From assembly GCF_002078875.1 (NCBI RefSeq), contig NC_034424.1, positions 6,122,793-6,186,792 on the forward strand: 64,000 bases of DNA, in the 5' to 3' direction. Both the position numbers and the translations under genes were made by a program. This DNA is from Numida meleagris. Taxonomy: Eukaryota; Chordata; Aves; Galliformes; Numididae. Below the pieces are notes generated by a model. It had not been told where the DNA came from and ran no database searches. It was given only the letters and a program-made list of their open reading frames with translations. Position 1 is the stretch's first letter. Each line of letters starts with the position of its first letter. Shown in pieces: positions 52,701 to 64,000 of this stretch.

Positions 52701-55700
52701 AGTAGGGGGAAAGGAGAATTTTAGAACTGCACAAAGAACTTCTGATGACTTTTCTCCAAAAGGAAAACACAGTCACACATTTTGCTCTTTCATTCTTGAA
52801 TACTTTCAAGAACGGGCCCAAATGTTGGATGTCAGCACACAGTAACCAGTGAGACCCCTGGAACAACAGCTCCACGTCAAATAACCACATCCCCACGGCG
52901 TCGATGCTGGGTGCTGTGCTCTGCTGCTAAGCACATCTTGGTTTCAAAGTATGAATTCTGGCTGGGATTTCAGACCTCTAACACAGCGCGGTCACGCTAG
53001 AGAAACACAGCTTAAACATACGCTGTTAAAACAACAACAACGCACGTTTCTTGGCTCACACATGCTTTGCCATTATCTTTAATATAATCTGCCTCCTTCA
53101 TAATGAAAATCCCGATCCTAGGAAGTAATTAGATGCTGTTTATAAAACAACATGCTGAAAAAAACCCTTTTCTTCCCAAACTCTTGGCAAACGGCTCATC
53201 AGGATTCCACTTAATATAGAAACGGTAATTTACACCAGTTCCAAATAATTAATTCTGGCACGTCTAATGACTGGGTGTATCGTTTAGACACATATACATG
53301 CATACCTTTCAGCTAACTGTTTAAAACAGTATTTTTGCTTTTATTACTGTGTAATTATTTTAAATTGAATTTCTTCCTCAACGCCCAGCTGGCGTGTCCA
53401 ACAGAACCCTGTAATACTGCTTGTATGACAGAGTCATTACATCTGTTAGGGCAGAAGCACGATCCAAAATCAACACTTTGACAATGCTGGTATTGAACCA
53501 AGCTCCACAAACAAAGTTTGGGGTGTCTGTACATTTATTTTCCAAATCCAGATGAACACGTATCTGCTGACCCAGTAAATAAGCTCTTAAAGGAGACTGC
53601 TCACTAAAGAGCTGCTTCTGGTAAAGGAACTCCAAAGCACGGAGGCAAGAACGCGCTTCTTGTCAATGCAACTTTCTCCTCTAGAAAAAGAGAGCAGATG
53701 AGATGATGGGAGTTTTGTACAATAAACTACGGAAGCAATTCTGACAGAAGATTGATTATAAATCAGTCGCTTAAACAGGGAGATGGATGGAAGGAGTGCT
53801 TACATCTCTGCATTCTGCGGATACGTGATGTTGGACTGGAGTTTTGTTACATGGCACTCGTACAATGCAACAAAATGGTCTCATGCCCACTTAAAAAAAA
53901 AAAAAAACAGCTTTCTTGAGTCTCCGCCCAGCACTTCCATCCTCCAGTCCTTATTCTCTTCTAAAAGAAAAATCACCTCCATAGCTTTTTGTTTCTCATT
54001 TATCTACAGCAGCATTATGGGCAGAACATCTTTGTTGGTTTTTTTTATTTTTATTTTTTAATAAAGGAAAAGTAATTTTGCTGGTCTGCTCCTAGCAATA
54101 CAGCTTAAATTCACAAAGATTTTTCCTCAATCTATTAAAATGTTTTCTTTGTCAGGTTAGGGAATACATCAGTGCACAAGAGATTTACAAGACAAGTTGA
54201 GGAACCCTAAAATATAAAATTGGACTCATTTTTACTCAAGCCTCTCTATCCACTGAGCCTGAAGTTGTCAAACCAGAACCAGACTTCCCATTGCTTATTG
54301 TTTATAGCATGCTTATTTCTGCAAAACTACAAATGTCACAACAAATGACCCTAAAAAGCACCATAAAGAGCAAGAGTCTCAGTGCTTACAGTGGTGAGCA
54401 AGTTCTTGTTCTGGCAATTTCCTTCCAGGCAGAGAAGACAGATGGTTCATCTGGGAGCACTGAGAAAGCCCCGTGCCACAGAGCTATCCAAGTCCAAGGG
54501 TTTTCAGCTGAGACCCCTAAAAATTCCCATTAATACTAACTGACCCTCCTGTGTGTGCCAAGGAATACAGCTGCATAAATATGAAGTCAGTCCTGTGCTT
54601 CCTCTTTTCTTTCTCCCTCTCCATCTCACAGTGGCTCCCGCTGCCATTTCCCAGCAGCACAATGGGCCTCGTGCTTGGTTGGGACCTCTGGGGCTCGCAG
54701 CTCCCAGCCCTGCCAGCCCACCCGGGGCACAGCACTTGGCTCTGGGGGTCTGGGAGCCAACGTCACAAGTTGCTTCGGAGACGTGGGGGCAAGCAAAATA
54801 ACATAAGACAAACCAAACACGTCCATGGCTTTGCTTCAAGAGGAGGGAAGAAAAAACACCCAAACCTAAACCTAACAGCCTTCTCATTATTAATAACTTT
54901 AAAAAGCATAAACAAAAAAGCTATTCTAATTTTCAGCAGCATTGCACGAGTACGCTGTCCCAGTCACACGGAAGGAGCTGACAGCTTTCAGCACTTCAGC
55001 AAACACTGCTCTGAGATTCTTCAACAGAAGGAAGGAAGCAGCAGCCAGATGAGAAGCATGTGAGGGAATGCATCTATTAGCAAGTACAGGGAGATGTCTT
55101 GTTAATAGAAGACAGAAGGAGGGACAAAGCAAGCAGCAGTTAGTCACTTTCCCATACAGATACACTTGGCTAGAAGTGAGACACGTATCAAGCTTGTATT
55201 CTGCACTATCAGAGTCAGTGAAAACCAAAACTGAAAAGCAAGTGAACACCAAAGGGCCTCTCTCCAAAACTGAGATACAGTGAAATCAGGTGAGAGATGC
55301 CACCTGACGTGCCAAGATCTCTGTCTCTATTCAGCATCCATAGAAACCCTATGATAATAAAAACAGGGAGAAAATGAAAATTTTACTGACAGCGGTTGCA
55401 TAAGAAAGAAACCTTCCATTTTTAAAAATATCTTTGTATTTAAAATTGCTGCTGAAGTTGCTGATAGCTACTAGTGTCAATCTAAAGCTTCTCACTCCCA
55501 AACCAGGGCATACCAAAAGACAGCCGAAAGCTGGCAAGGGACAAATGAGTGGGGCTACCAAGCATCAGCTTGGCCATTAAAGCCCTTCTCTAGCTCCTTC
55601 TGGGAGCAGAAGGTAGGACGAAACTGCTAAGCACTGCTATTAAGAAGGTAACATATGAATACCAACCGCAAAAGTTCCTTTAAAACACAGGGAAATTAAT

Positions 55701-58116
55701 ATTCAGTAACGCTACCTGCAACTAAAATTATGATTTTGATATCAATGTCAGCATTAAAATAAACATTGTTTCGAAGATCTTTTGTCCAAATCATTAGCTA
55801 GACAAAGTCCTGAGCAAGAGTGTTTCCTGCATCCCTTTGCAGGCTGAAGAGGATTACCGCAGTGCTGCTGTTTGCTCTAGTTTGATATCCTAAAATGACA
55901 TTTTGGCACATCCCCAGTTTCATACACTTAGGTTTAAGAAAAGCGCTGGGTAACACCGTTGTTCTGAGCAATATTTAATATATGCTGGACTCATCGCGCG
56001 TTGTTACTCAGCCCAAAGGCTTGCCACAGAACTTCATTTTCATAACATAAATCAAAGCAAAAAAAAAAAAAAGACAAAGAACAGTTATTCCTTTCCCGAC
56101 TAATCAATATATCTAAAAAAAATAAAAGCAATATAAAAAAATCCCTGAAGTGCCATGGGAAAATTTCTATTGAAACTGCAAGAGTCTGTCTTTTTCCTAA
56201 AAGGTCCTTTCAAGGAGATGCATAATTTTGCACCTGGATGTTTTCCTCCTTTGCACTTCGTGTGCAAAAAGAAAATAACAGAATTATTCATCATTATTTG
56301 CATGAAGCTACAACAAAATCAAGATATTAGAATTCCATTTGTCACACTACTTCTTTTCCCCTCAAAACACTTTTCAAAAGTCTATTTTTATAACTCTTTT
56401 AATAATCTGCCTCTGCCTTGTGTTGGATACGCGGTATTGAGCTCAACAGGTATTTGATTTGATTTGATATAACTATTATTCTCTTCTTAAAACACACCAA
56501 GATAGCAAGTAAGAACTAAATCTGAAAGGGCAAAGAAGCCAGACAGGAAAAAATCAACAGGATAAAGGGCCAGCTCAGTACAAACATGTTTTGACTGTGA
56601 ATAGTGCTGGAAGTGGTAAGAAAATATCAGGATATAATTCCAAGACTAGCTGAACTTTATAATTAAATTTTAACAGAGTAGCTATCCGCAAATTCTAGAT
56701 AAAAGCATCATTAAAAGAAAAGGAATAATCGCCTGCAGATAAAAAAAGACATCAGTACTTCTAAGTAAATTTGTATATTGCACGCTCTGTATAAAGATTT
56801 ATACTGCTGCAACTTTTTTTCCCTTCAGTTTGACATAGAATATACAGGTACAGACTTTCCTATGAAAAAATGCTACAACAGCTCTTCTCTATCATTAAAG
56901 TACTGCTAGTAACTGGAGAATCCACGACTTTAAGGTCTCTGAATACAAATCATGACAACTAGCATCATAGCGCTCTGCTTTATTGACGTCAATCGACAAC
57001 GTCAACTTGAAGCTCAAGATAAAACTCAACGTGCCAACAAAGAAAAAGAAAAAAACCCATTGAGCCAAAGTCTGTCACAACATACCAGTGTTCCTTCACA
57101 AATATAACAGAAAAAGCACCTGCCTTTCAAACTGGTGCTTCTGCTACAGCTGCCCTCCTAGCCACTCTCCTTTGAACGACGCCTCACTAAAGCAATCGAA
57201 CATTTTATGGATTCTTGCATTAGCAATCCTTTAAAGCTAATATACAACGGGAATGTCCTGTTTACTGTCTTCTATTCTCAGGTCATAGAGAGAACAAATC
57301 TCAACTTCTTTTGATTCCTTCATGAGCCTGGGCCTGCGGACTCCAGAGACAACAGGGACTGTTATTATTACAACCATGACATTTTTAGTAGCATAGTGTT
57401 TATACATCAGTGGCTCTTGTTCTGTGAAAAAAAGCACACAGCTTCCACAAGGATGCTCAGTACAATGAATAATTGCTTAGCACTTCATTTTCTACATAAT
57501 AATCATTTTCTTATATGTAACTAAATATTTTAAGCAGTTTATTAATTCATAAGCTTAGTTGTGAGCATCTCTGTGTTTTGGCATCAGTACACAGGCTGCC
57601 TAAAGTGTTGATACTCTGTGTCCTCAAACAGTTTCTAAGTGTCCTCATAATTGCTTGTCACCTGTAAAAGAGGTTTAGATCCGAAGCAAAATTAACATAT
57701 GGTGAACAGATGGACTCAGAACAGACATTTGTCAAGAAAGTACTCACACCAAAAATGGCTTGGCTTCTGCCTTTTAGGACCTTCACAAAAGTCCTTCTTG
57801 AAGCTCCAAGTCATGCTAATCAAGGGAACATCATTCCTCAATGACAATTTTGTGTTGCAAAATTGCAAACCCGCTACTAAAAAGAATCCTTGCAGCTTTT
57901 CTGCTATGAGAGGGCTTCCTCTTCCAGGAGAGGAAACAAAAGACCGCTTCCACAGAACACCCCAACCACCTGAAAGAATTCATTTGGCATGAAACAAAAA
58001 ACGCAAGCACAAAGTTTTTATTACTGTGGATTTTTTAATAAAATAAATGCACTAAAAGGTCAAAAAAAGAATCCCCACCCCGCCATGCAAACTCTTGAAA
58101 AGATTCCATTACTTAC

Positions 58117-58247
58117 TGAGGAGGTAAGACGAGAGTTGTTGGCTGGGCTTTCGGTCTGCGTTTCGCAGATACTCCCATCTGGTTGGCTGAGCGTTTCAAA
58201 GACTGCTGATTCAAAAGGCCAGATGCTAGCCCGGCATGGTACTGCAG
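58117..58247 (-). CDS. MED27: MED27 coding exon, 43 residues (most 5' exon in the window)
   Basis: The 131-base exon has acceptor TTTTCCTTCCCCAG and donor GTAAGTAATG. It enters in phase 0 and leaves in phase 2 (final CA of a CAG codon). It translates as LQYHAGLASGLLNQQSLKRS, then ANQMGVSAKRRPKAQPTTLV and LPP, about residues 117-159 of Mediator subunit 27. The basic, proline-containing part (KRRPKAQP) looks like a flexible linker between the N-terminal helices and the C-terminal fold; that structural reading is inference. Residues before this exon, about 116, are encoded beyond 64000, in two exons if the human eight-exon arrangement that I recall is kept. Confidence 0.97.
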
Positions 58248-61200
58248 CTGGGGAAGGAAAAAAAACATACATTAAAACACAAACCACTGCAGTGCTCTGT
58301 GTCAGACTTCTACTGTCTGTATCACTTGATTAAAAGTACAGCCAGCCAGTAAGCTAATGTATGCTATTTCATGTATTGCTTGGATAGAAGATGATACGAA
58401 CAAAAGCATATAAAAGTCTGCTGTGAAATAGATATTACAAGGAAACTATGCCATTGGGAAAGTAAGATGATGTATCAAAGACTTGAGAAAGTCCTAACTC
58501 TCCCGAAACTTGGACTTGCATTTAAACATTGAGGCTGTTTTCCTCTCAAGGGATCAAGCATCCTTACTTTCCGAAAGAAGGTAACAGGAAGAAAGGTGTG
58601 ACTTTTTCACTGTATAAACTTTTTTGTTTTAAAATAATGCTTGTCTTTTTTTTTCCTTAAAACACAGCGTTCACAAAGAAGCTTCTGTCACTCTGAAGAA
58701 AATTCTAGCCTTTAAAATACCAAGTAGCACGTCTTGATAGTCTTACAGCAGAAAGATTCACATTCAGCAGCTTTCTTCTCTAACCTTTTATGTTACTTGT
58801 CAGTAAAAGACAATTTATGAAGGACACATGTGAATTTACAAGTTTCAGTGCGCTCTCACTGTTCACAAATTTGAGAACAGCCAAAGCGCTGTGCCTGTCC
58901 TGAAACCAGCTTCCAGTGCAACGTGTTCCAAGTTCACCTCTAGATGCTTTCAGCTCGGGCTCCTGGCTCTCCCTTTTGGAGGGAAAGGGGAAAAAAGCTC
59001 AAGATTCAGCATCGGAAAAACGCAATCCCCTTTTTCACCACGTCAACATTTTCATTAAACCATCTTCAGATTTGTTCTGATAAAGGTGAACTGTTTAACA
59101 AGTTACCAACACCGATCCCGTGATCCACATACAAAAAGCCGTGCAGTTTGGAAACAATGGCTTCCAACATTCAGCAAATAAAGCGGCCTTAGGCACAGCT
59201 ATTCTGCAAGGTGCTGACTGAATCCGTGTGAAGCAAAGCTTGGTAAAGCAATCTACTTGAAGGCAGCTGTTAAAATGAGCGAAGCCATCCAGCCAGCCCA
59301 TCCGACCCAAAGGGCATCACCTGGAGTAAGCAGAACCCTTTTACAGGCTCCCAACTTCCCCGGCACACAGGGCGAGCAGGGGCACAACACCAAGTGCTGA
59401 GCACTGCCCTAACAACTCCTGTGAGCCCCGCGGATTCTGCTCAAATTTGTTCTTCTCCAACAGATTTCTGAAATGAAAAAATCAATGAGAGCAATGGACA
59501 GTACGCGTTTGAAAGGCAACGTTTCAAAGTGTCAGGGGCTTAGTTTTCAATCTTCACTCCCGGAGTTTGCAGGGAGTGCAATATGTTGGGAATTAAAGGG
59601 AAAGGCAGCTCTGGCTGAAGACCCTCGGACTCCAGGAAGGCGTCTTTCCCCCTCGCATCCTCCAAGAGCAGCTCTCCTTCAGCCACTTCATGCAGTTGAT
59701 GCCATTCAGTTCACTGCACAGAATGACACTGACAGATACCTCAAGTAAATAACATCACTCGGCCACTTGCTCCAAGACAGAGGTAATCACGGGTGCTAAT
59801 CATAAATGAATTTTAAATGTAACCTTTCGAAAACGTTTCATAACCTAACTGGCTAGTCTGACATTTAGTGGGCAGACACAAGGAAAGCAGGAAGTAAAAA
59901 TAAATAGATCCTAAGAAACAATTCTGTCCTTGAAGGCTTACTCCCAGTGGTTAAGCTATTTTTATTAATTATAAGTATTTGTACATAATCTGCCTTCGCT
60001 TCCAGGAATGCAGATCCAACTGTCAAAATCTATAATGGCCCATTAAATATTTACCAAACCATCCTTATAATGGGAGAAAAGGTCAAAGTTAATAAAACTG
60101 ACAGGCGGTCCTGTCCAGCTTGATTTATACATTATTAAAGCATCGCATGCTGCATTGCACAGAACACATTCCTTTTTGGGGGCAGAGGGGTGTTCACTGA
60201 AAAGGTGGGGAAATCCTTTCTTAATCGTCCGTTCTGAGCAGGAGAAGTAAGACTGAGGGCAGCAGTCAAGCAATAAACCAAAGCAGCACCAGCAGCATCA
60301 GAAATCCAGGCGGGAGAACTGCGCGTCTCTGAGAGCCCAGGACCCAGCTGGGGACCCACAGCGTGGTGTCTGTGGATGGGCACGAGAGCCTTCTGCTGCT
60401 GCGTTCCCAATGACCTGCCATCTGCTTTTGACTACTGTGTTCATTTAAACAAGCAGACTGGTAAACAGCAAGAGCTTTGTCCATAACACAGCTAAATACT
60501 TAGGAAACTCGAGTATTGGTGCAGCACTAGGTGCACGGTAAGCCATTTCTTGGTCAGCCACTAAGGAATTTCCCCATCATTCAGAGGCTTTATTACAGCA
60601 AGCCTCCAATGTCTCTTGGCTTTTGGGAACTCCAGCTGGTTTACAAGAAGCTCAACTCTTTACTTCCTTATGAAATATTCCTCTAAAATTTCAGCAACAT
60701 TGATTCTTTTTCCCCCAGTACACGCAAATGAAACAAAATCTATTTCGGAAAACTAAAAAACCAACAACAAGAAAAATCAATGTACAGCAGTTAGCAGCCA
60801 GGATATATACCAGTGCCAACTCGCACAGCTTCATGATAGCTGATGTTTTTCTCAAAGCTGTGGTTTCAAATGTGCAAATCCCAAGTTTTAAGACCAAGAG
60901 AGTCTCTCGTTCTCAAGGATGTTGGAGAACTACTGAAAATAATACTTCCATACATACAAAAGCTTTACCCGAAGGTGGATAAAACAGAACATGGATTATT
61001 TTTAATTTTCCTTATTTTCGAGATTCACAATTTTTTTTTTCTTATCTTAACAGCAACGTGGCCTACATTTTCAAGAAGAAATGATTATCAGTAACGTTTT
61101 ACAGGTGCCAAAACATATGTTTTCACAGCGTTTGAGAACGTGAAAACTGAATTCGTATAGGAATGTTGCTCAGTCTTCCTGACTCAAGTAAAATACATCG

Positions 61201-62115
61201 CAACAGAAGACAGCGCTTTGGAATCTCTTCTCTCACTGCTGCAATTCCTTCATTCACTCAACATGCCCTTATTTTAACGTGAGGTATCTCAAGAGAGAAG
61301 GCTTATTAGGGGAATACAGATTGGATGAAGTTTCATTAGCACTAATATTTTTTAAAAGTTAATCACGTCGTATCCTCTCTTCATTTTGTCCTGGCGGCTC
61401 TTTTCACACCAGAAGCAAGGCAATCCACTCCCGAAAACAATCAAAACAACAACAAAAAAAAAACAGCAAGAGAAGAACCTCTCTATTCCCATGGAAGGCA
61501 GCACTGCCTTCTGCAGATCATTTTTAAGATTTGGAGTTGGCAGAACTCCTGCTACAGCCTACGTGCCAGCCAAGGGCTCAAAGCAGAACGATGCACGCAG
61601 GTCCCATCACTCAAGCAGAACAAACTGACATCATCTTGATGGAGTATACGCATCTCAGTGCGTAGGGTTACTTTACAGTGTATGTTATGAAACCACATAC
61701 ATGCACATGGCGTTGATTCAAAACTTTTGAAGTTAAAGCATCATCATTAGAATTGTGCTGGGCCTAAAGGTCTTTGCTTACATAACTCGTGGGTTGCAAA
61801 CTTCACCTGCACTGACTGCTGACCAACCAAGCCGCTCCATTCCATTTACTTACAAGGCCAAGTAAAGGTGCAGAAATTAGGAGGGTGGGTGGGGTATAAT
61901 AACCTGAAGCACTGACCGTGCAGTCTCCCCATCACACATTTCATTTGTGTATTAGCATTCCTCAAAGCTCTCCAAGCACCAGTTGGTCTGTTTCAAAAAA
62001 CGAAATCAGAAGAATGACTTCTGTTTGTGATTGCATTCCCTGTAGTGACATTTGTTTCAAACCTTCCCATATTTCGCTACAAACCACACATATACCTGAG
62101 AAAAATCCCTAAGTT

Positions 62116-62163
62116 TTATATATACATATATACATATACACATAAATACATAAATAAATAAAA
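62116..62163. repeat. TA/CATA/TAAA simple-repeat stretch
   Basis: The sequence moves from tatatatacata units to cataaatacataaataaata. It is a low-complexity AT-rich microsatellite cluster with no other content. Confidence 0.85.
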
Positions 62164-63204
62164 TTTGCATCTCTTGGAGAAACTGTGTTTTATAGAAGTG
62201 GCTGTCAGACACATATGATAGAATTTTCACTGCAATATTAGCAAATGCATGCATATTTGCTTTCTTTTAAGTTGCATGGTACTTTGCCCCCCATCATTAT
62301 ATTATTTCTCCCTTGCAGCTAACAAGGGATTTGTCTGTTATGATAAAACTCTGGCTGTTCTTTTGAAAAGAGCAATGAGCAGGCAACCAGGACACTCCCA
62401 CAGTTTCATCTCTGCACACTAAAGTAAGCAAAAGAGAAATTATACTTCCTTAATTGTTATTTTTAAGCTTGTCTCAGATAATGAGGCCAGTTTGGAAATT
62501 TTTTTTTCCCCCAAACAATGTTTGATCATTTTAGAATAGCTGAATTCTCAACTTGGCCAAAACAGCATCAATAAACCACAAGAGCAGAGTCTCCAATTTA
62601 TTTACTCATTGGTTTTCCTCTTGTTGAACTGAGCTGCAGGCTTTTCAATTAATAAGAAAGCTAGATGTTGTGCTTTTGCTCTACTTTACAACTTAATTAG
62701 GACACTTTGTTCTATTATTTTAAACATTTATCCCCCCCATCACTTTCCAGTTTACGAGATCACTTAAACAACAAATATCTATCCACTGAGGGAACATGGG
62801 CTACCCCCATTTCATTCTTTTTTTTTTTTTTTAATCCCACTACAAAAGTTATTCCATCCATTCCTGATCTCCCTGATCCGACTAAAATGTGAAACTAATG
62901 AGCTCGCACTTCTGTTAAAAGCCCCTTGCATGCAACTGATCTTATTTGCATTGCATTGGGATGCACAGTGCCAGTGCCTCCTCTGGTCAATACCCATGTG
63001 ATGGGCAGCGCTCTGCAGACATGACCTTGCTTTTCCTTAGGTCTCTTTATCCAGGGAATTGAAGAACAAGTTCAGACATGTATGTACTTGATAAAACAGG
63101 AGGAAAAGCATGGATACATTTCCCTGCTGGTCTTAATGCTTTGTCTTCTCTACATCTTTTATTCTATTGTCTTTGGATACATACTTTTGCTGAAAGCGCT
63201 GTTT

Positions 63205-63480
63205 TAATTAGTGTTAGATTTCAGCCTTAAACTGCCTGCATCCCACACTTTTCTTCCACGAACATTGAAGTTCTGCTGATGAATGACTGCATCAAGGTTC
63301 CCTCTTTCCAATACTGCTTGCAAGCCTTTGGCTTTTTACCGTGCAGAGATAGCAAATCTGGCACTTCCAAGGAATTGGTCAAAACTTCAGCATCTGCATC
63401 CTCACTGCCAATAAAATCATCTATACTGTACAAAGCCTCTGCAAAAGCCACTCCTCCTCCTCCTGGTTTGATTTTTTTTT
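63205..63480 (-). pseudogene. Unidentified coding-like fragment, possibly frameshifted
   Basis: On the minus strand an open frame runs without a stop from the A-rich stretch at about 63480 to a TAA near 63228. It reads PGGGGVAFAEALYSIDDFIG, then SEDADAEVLTNSLEVPDLLS and LHGKKPKACKQ. Near 63315 the adjacent frame becomes more protein-like: VLERGNLDAVIHQQNFNVRG, then RKVWDAGSLRLKSN, ending at TAA near 63206. Two coding-like halves in different frames suggest an old gene copy with one indel. I do not recognise the family. There is no pyrimidine-rich acceptor before it and no obvious donor after it, so it is unlikely to be a working exon. Chance open frame remains possible. Confidence 0.25.
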
Positions 63481-64000
63481 TAATTTTTATTTTTTAAAGT
63501 GTTTTAGAATTTATTAAATAGATACATTCCCACGTTCATTGGATAATGTCAACACAAAGTGGCATCGTGCAGCCAACAGGCTCCGAGGCTCAAAGAGGTG
63601 ATCGTAATCTGGGGCTACGCACTACACTACCTTATTTATGTCTTCTGAAGAGATCAATATTTCATGCTAAAAATGCTTATTAAAACATTCAGGTGTTCTG
63701 AAGGATTTGAATTTAAGTGTTGATTTCAAATGACAGTGTTTCCTGAAATATAATTAAGTGGAAATAAACTGGCATTTCACTGGATGTGCAACTACGACCC
63801 ACGCGCATAAAAGCATCCCAAAAAGCAGGATGAAATTATTACATTGCAATCTGCATCTAAAGGACAGAATAAAAACACAGGCAGCAGCAAAGAGCACTAT
63901 TTTCAGGTAGCCTTGAGCTCAAGGTAGTAGTTGGTACCAAGGCAGTCACATTCAATGATACAGAAGTGGCATCACTCCACTTGATATATTCACAATGTGC

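Larger units (their letters stand above)
33676..58116 (-). other. MED27: MED27 large intron (24.4 kb)
   Basis: Donor GTAAGTAATG is next to 58117 and acceptor TTTGGCAG next to 33675; the intron splits a CAG codon (phase 2). It holds a CR1-like 3' end (about 35484-35554), a (CA)9 run at 40377-40394, several A or T runs, and low-repeat blocks at about 44640-44860, 48270-48540 and 49250-49760. No other coding exon, RNA gene or intact transposon was recognised on either strand. Plus-strand frames of 130-170 codons at 38363-38776, 46528-46962 and 54551-55063 have no recognisable domain or composition. Confidence 0.88.
58248..64000 (-). other. MED27: MED27 intron, incomplete at window edge
   Basis: This is the 3' part of the intron upstream of the 58117-58247 exon. 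I looked for the expected preceding exon, which should end in codons for KWSNK followed by a donor, and did not find it, so the intron continues past 64000. Contents are a low-repeat block at about 59730-60170, a TA/TAAA-rich stretch at about 62116-62163, a T15 run at about 62818-62832, and an unidentified coding-like fragment at 63205-63480. Confidence 0.8.

Noticed and set aside
54551..55063. 170-codon plus-strand open frame with a hydrophobic start resembling a signal peptide
   Set aside because: The hydrophobic stretch comes from a T/C-rich segment; the rest has no domain, and it sits inside a long MED27 intron without splice support.
58060..58287. 75-codon minus-strand open frame overlapping the most 5' exon
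   Set aside because: It is a different frame from the MED27 exon at 58117-58247 and runs through both splice sites; it is a shadow.
58250..64000. Search for the preceding MED27 exon (ending in KWSNK)
   Set aside because: No minus-strand segment with those codons and a donor was found; the exon is presumed to lie past 64000.

Overview
The window is vertebrate nuclear DNA, most likely from a bird and plausibly a galliform. Three things point there: a multi-exon gene with GT-AG introns, a low density of interspersed repeats, and short fragments resembling the 3' end of the CR1 LINE, the dominant avian retroelement. There are no operons, CRISPR arrays, insertion sequences or other prokaryotic features. 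No tRNA, rRNA or known ncRNA gene was recognised.

The only gene I can name is MED27 (Mediator complex subunit 27), on the minus strand. Six consecutive coding exons lie, in transcription order, at 58117-58247, 33582-33675, 24128-24235, 17756-17797, 9308-9385 and 6648-6782. Every junction keeps frame and every splice site is GT/AG. Spliced together they encode 195 residues, the C-terminal part of a protein that is 311 residues long in mammals. The remaining N-terminal part (about 116 residues), the promoter and the 5'UTR must lie beyond 64000. A stop codon at 6648-6650, a 3'UTR of roughly 350 bases and a minus-strand AATAAA at 6312-6317 end the gene.

Layout: 1 to about 6290 is the spacer downstream of MED27. 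It is relatively GC-rich, with a degenerate minisatellite in the first kilobase and one CR1-like 3' end. From 6290 to 58247 are the MED27 3' end and its introns (2.5, 8.4, 6.3, 9.3 and 24.4 kb). From 58248 to 64000 is the start of the next, incomplete intron. The introns hold simple repeats, one 100-base purine tract, a second CR1-like end, several single-copy AT-rich stretches that resemble conserved noncoding elements, and one coding-like frameshifted fragment near 63.2-63.5 kb that I cannot identify.

I found no convincing evidence of a previously undescribed system. The most worthwhile items to check are the unidentified fragment at 63.2-63.5 kb, the candidate noncoding regulatory elements, and the run of small frame-neutral MED27 exons that could be skipped without breaking the reading frame.
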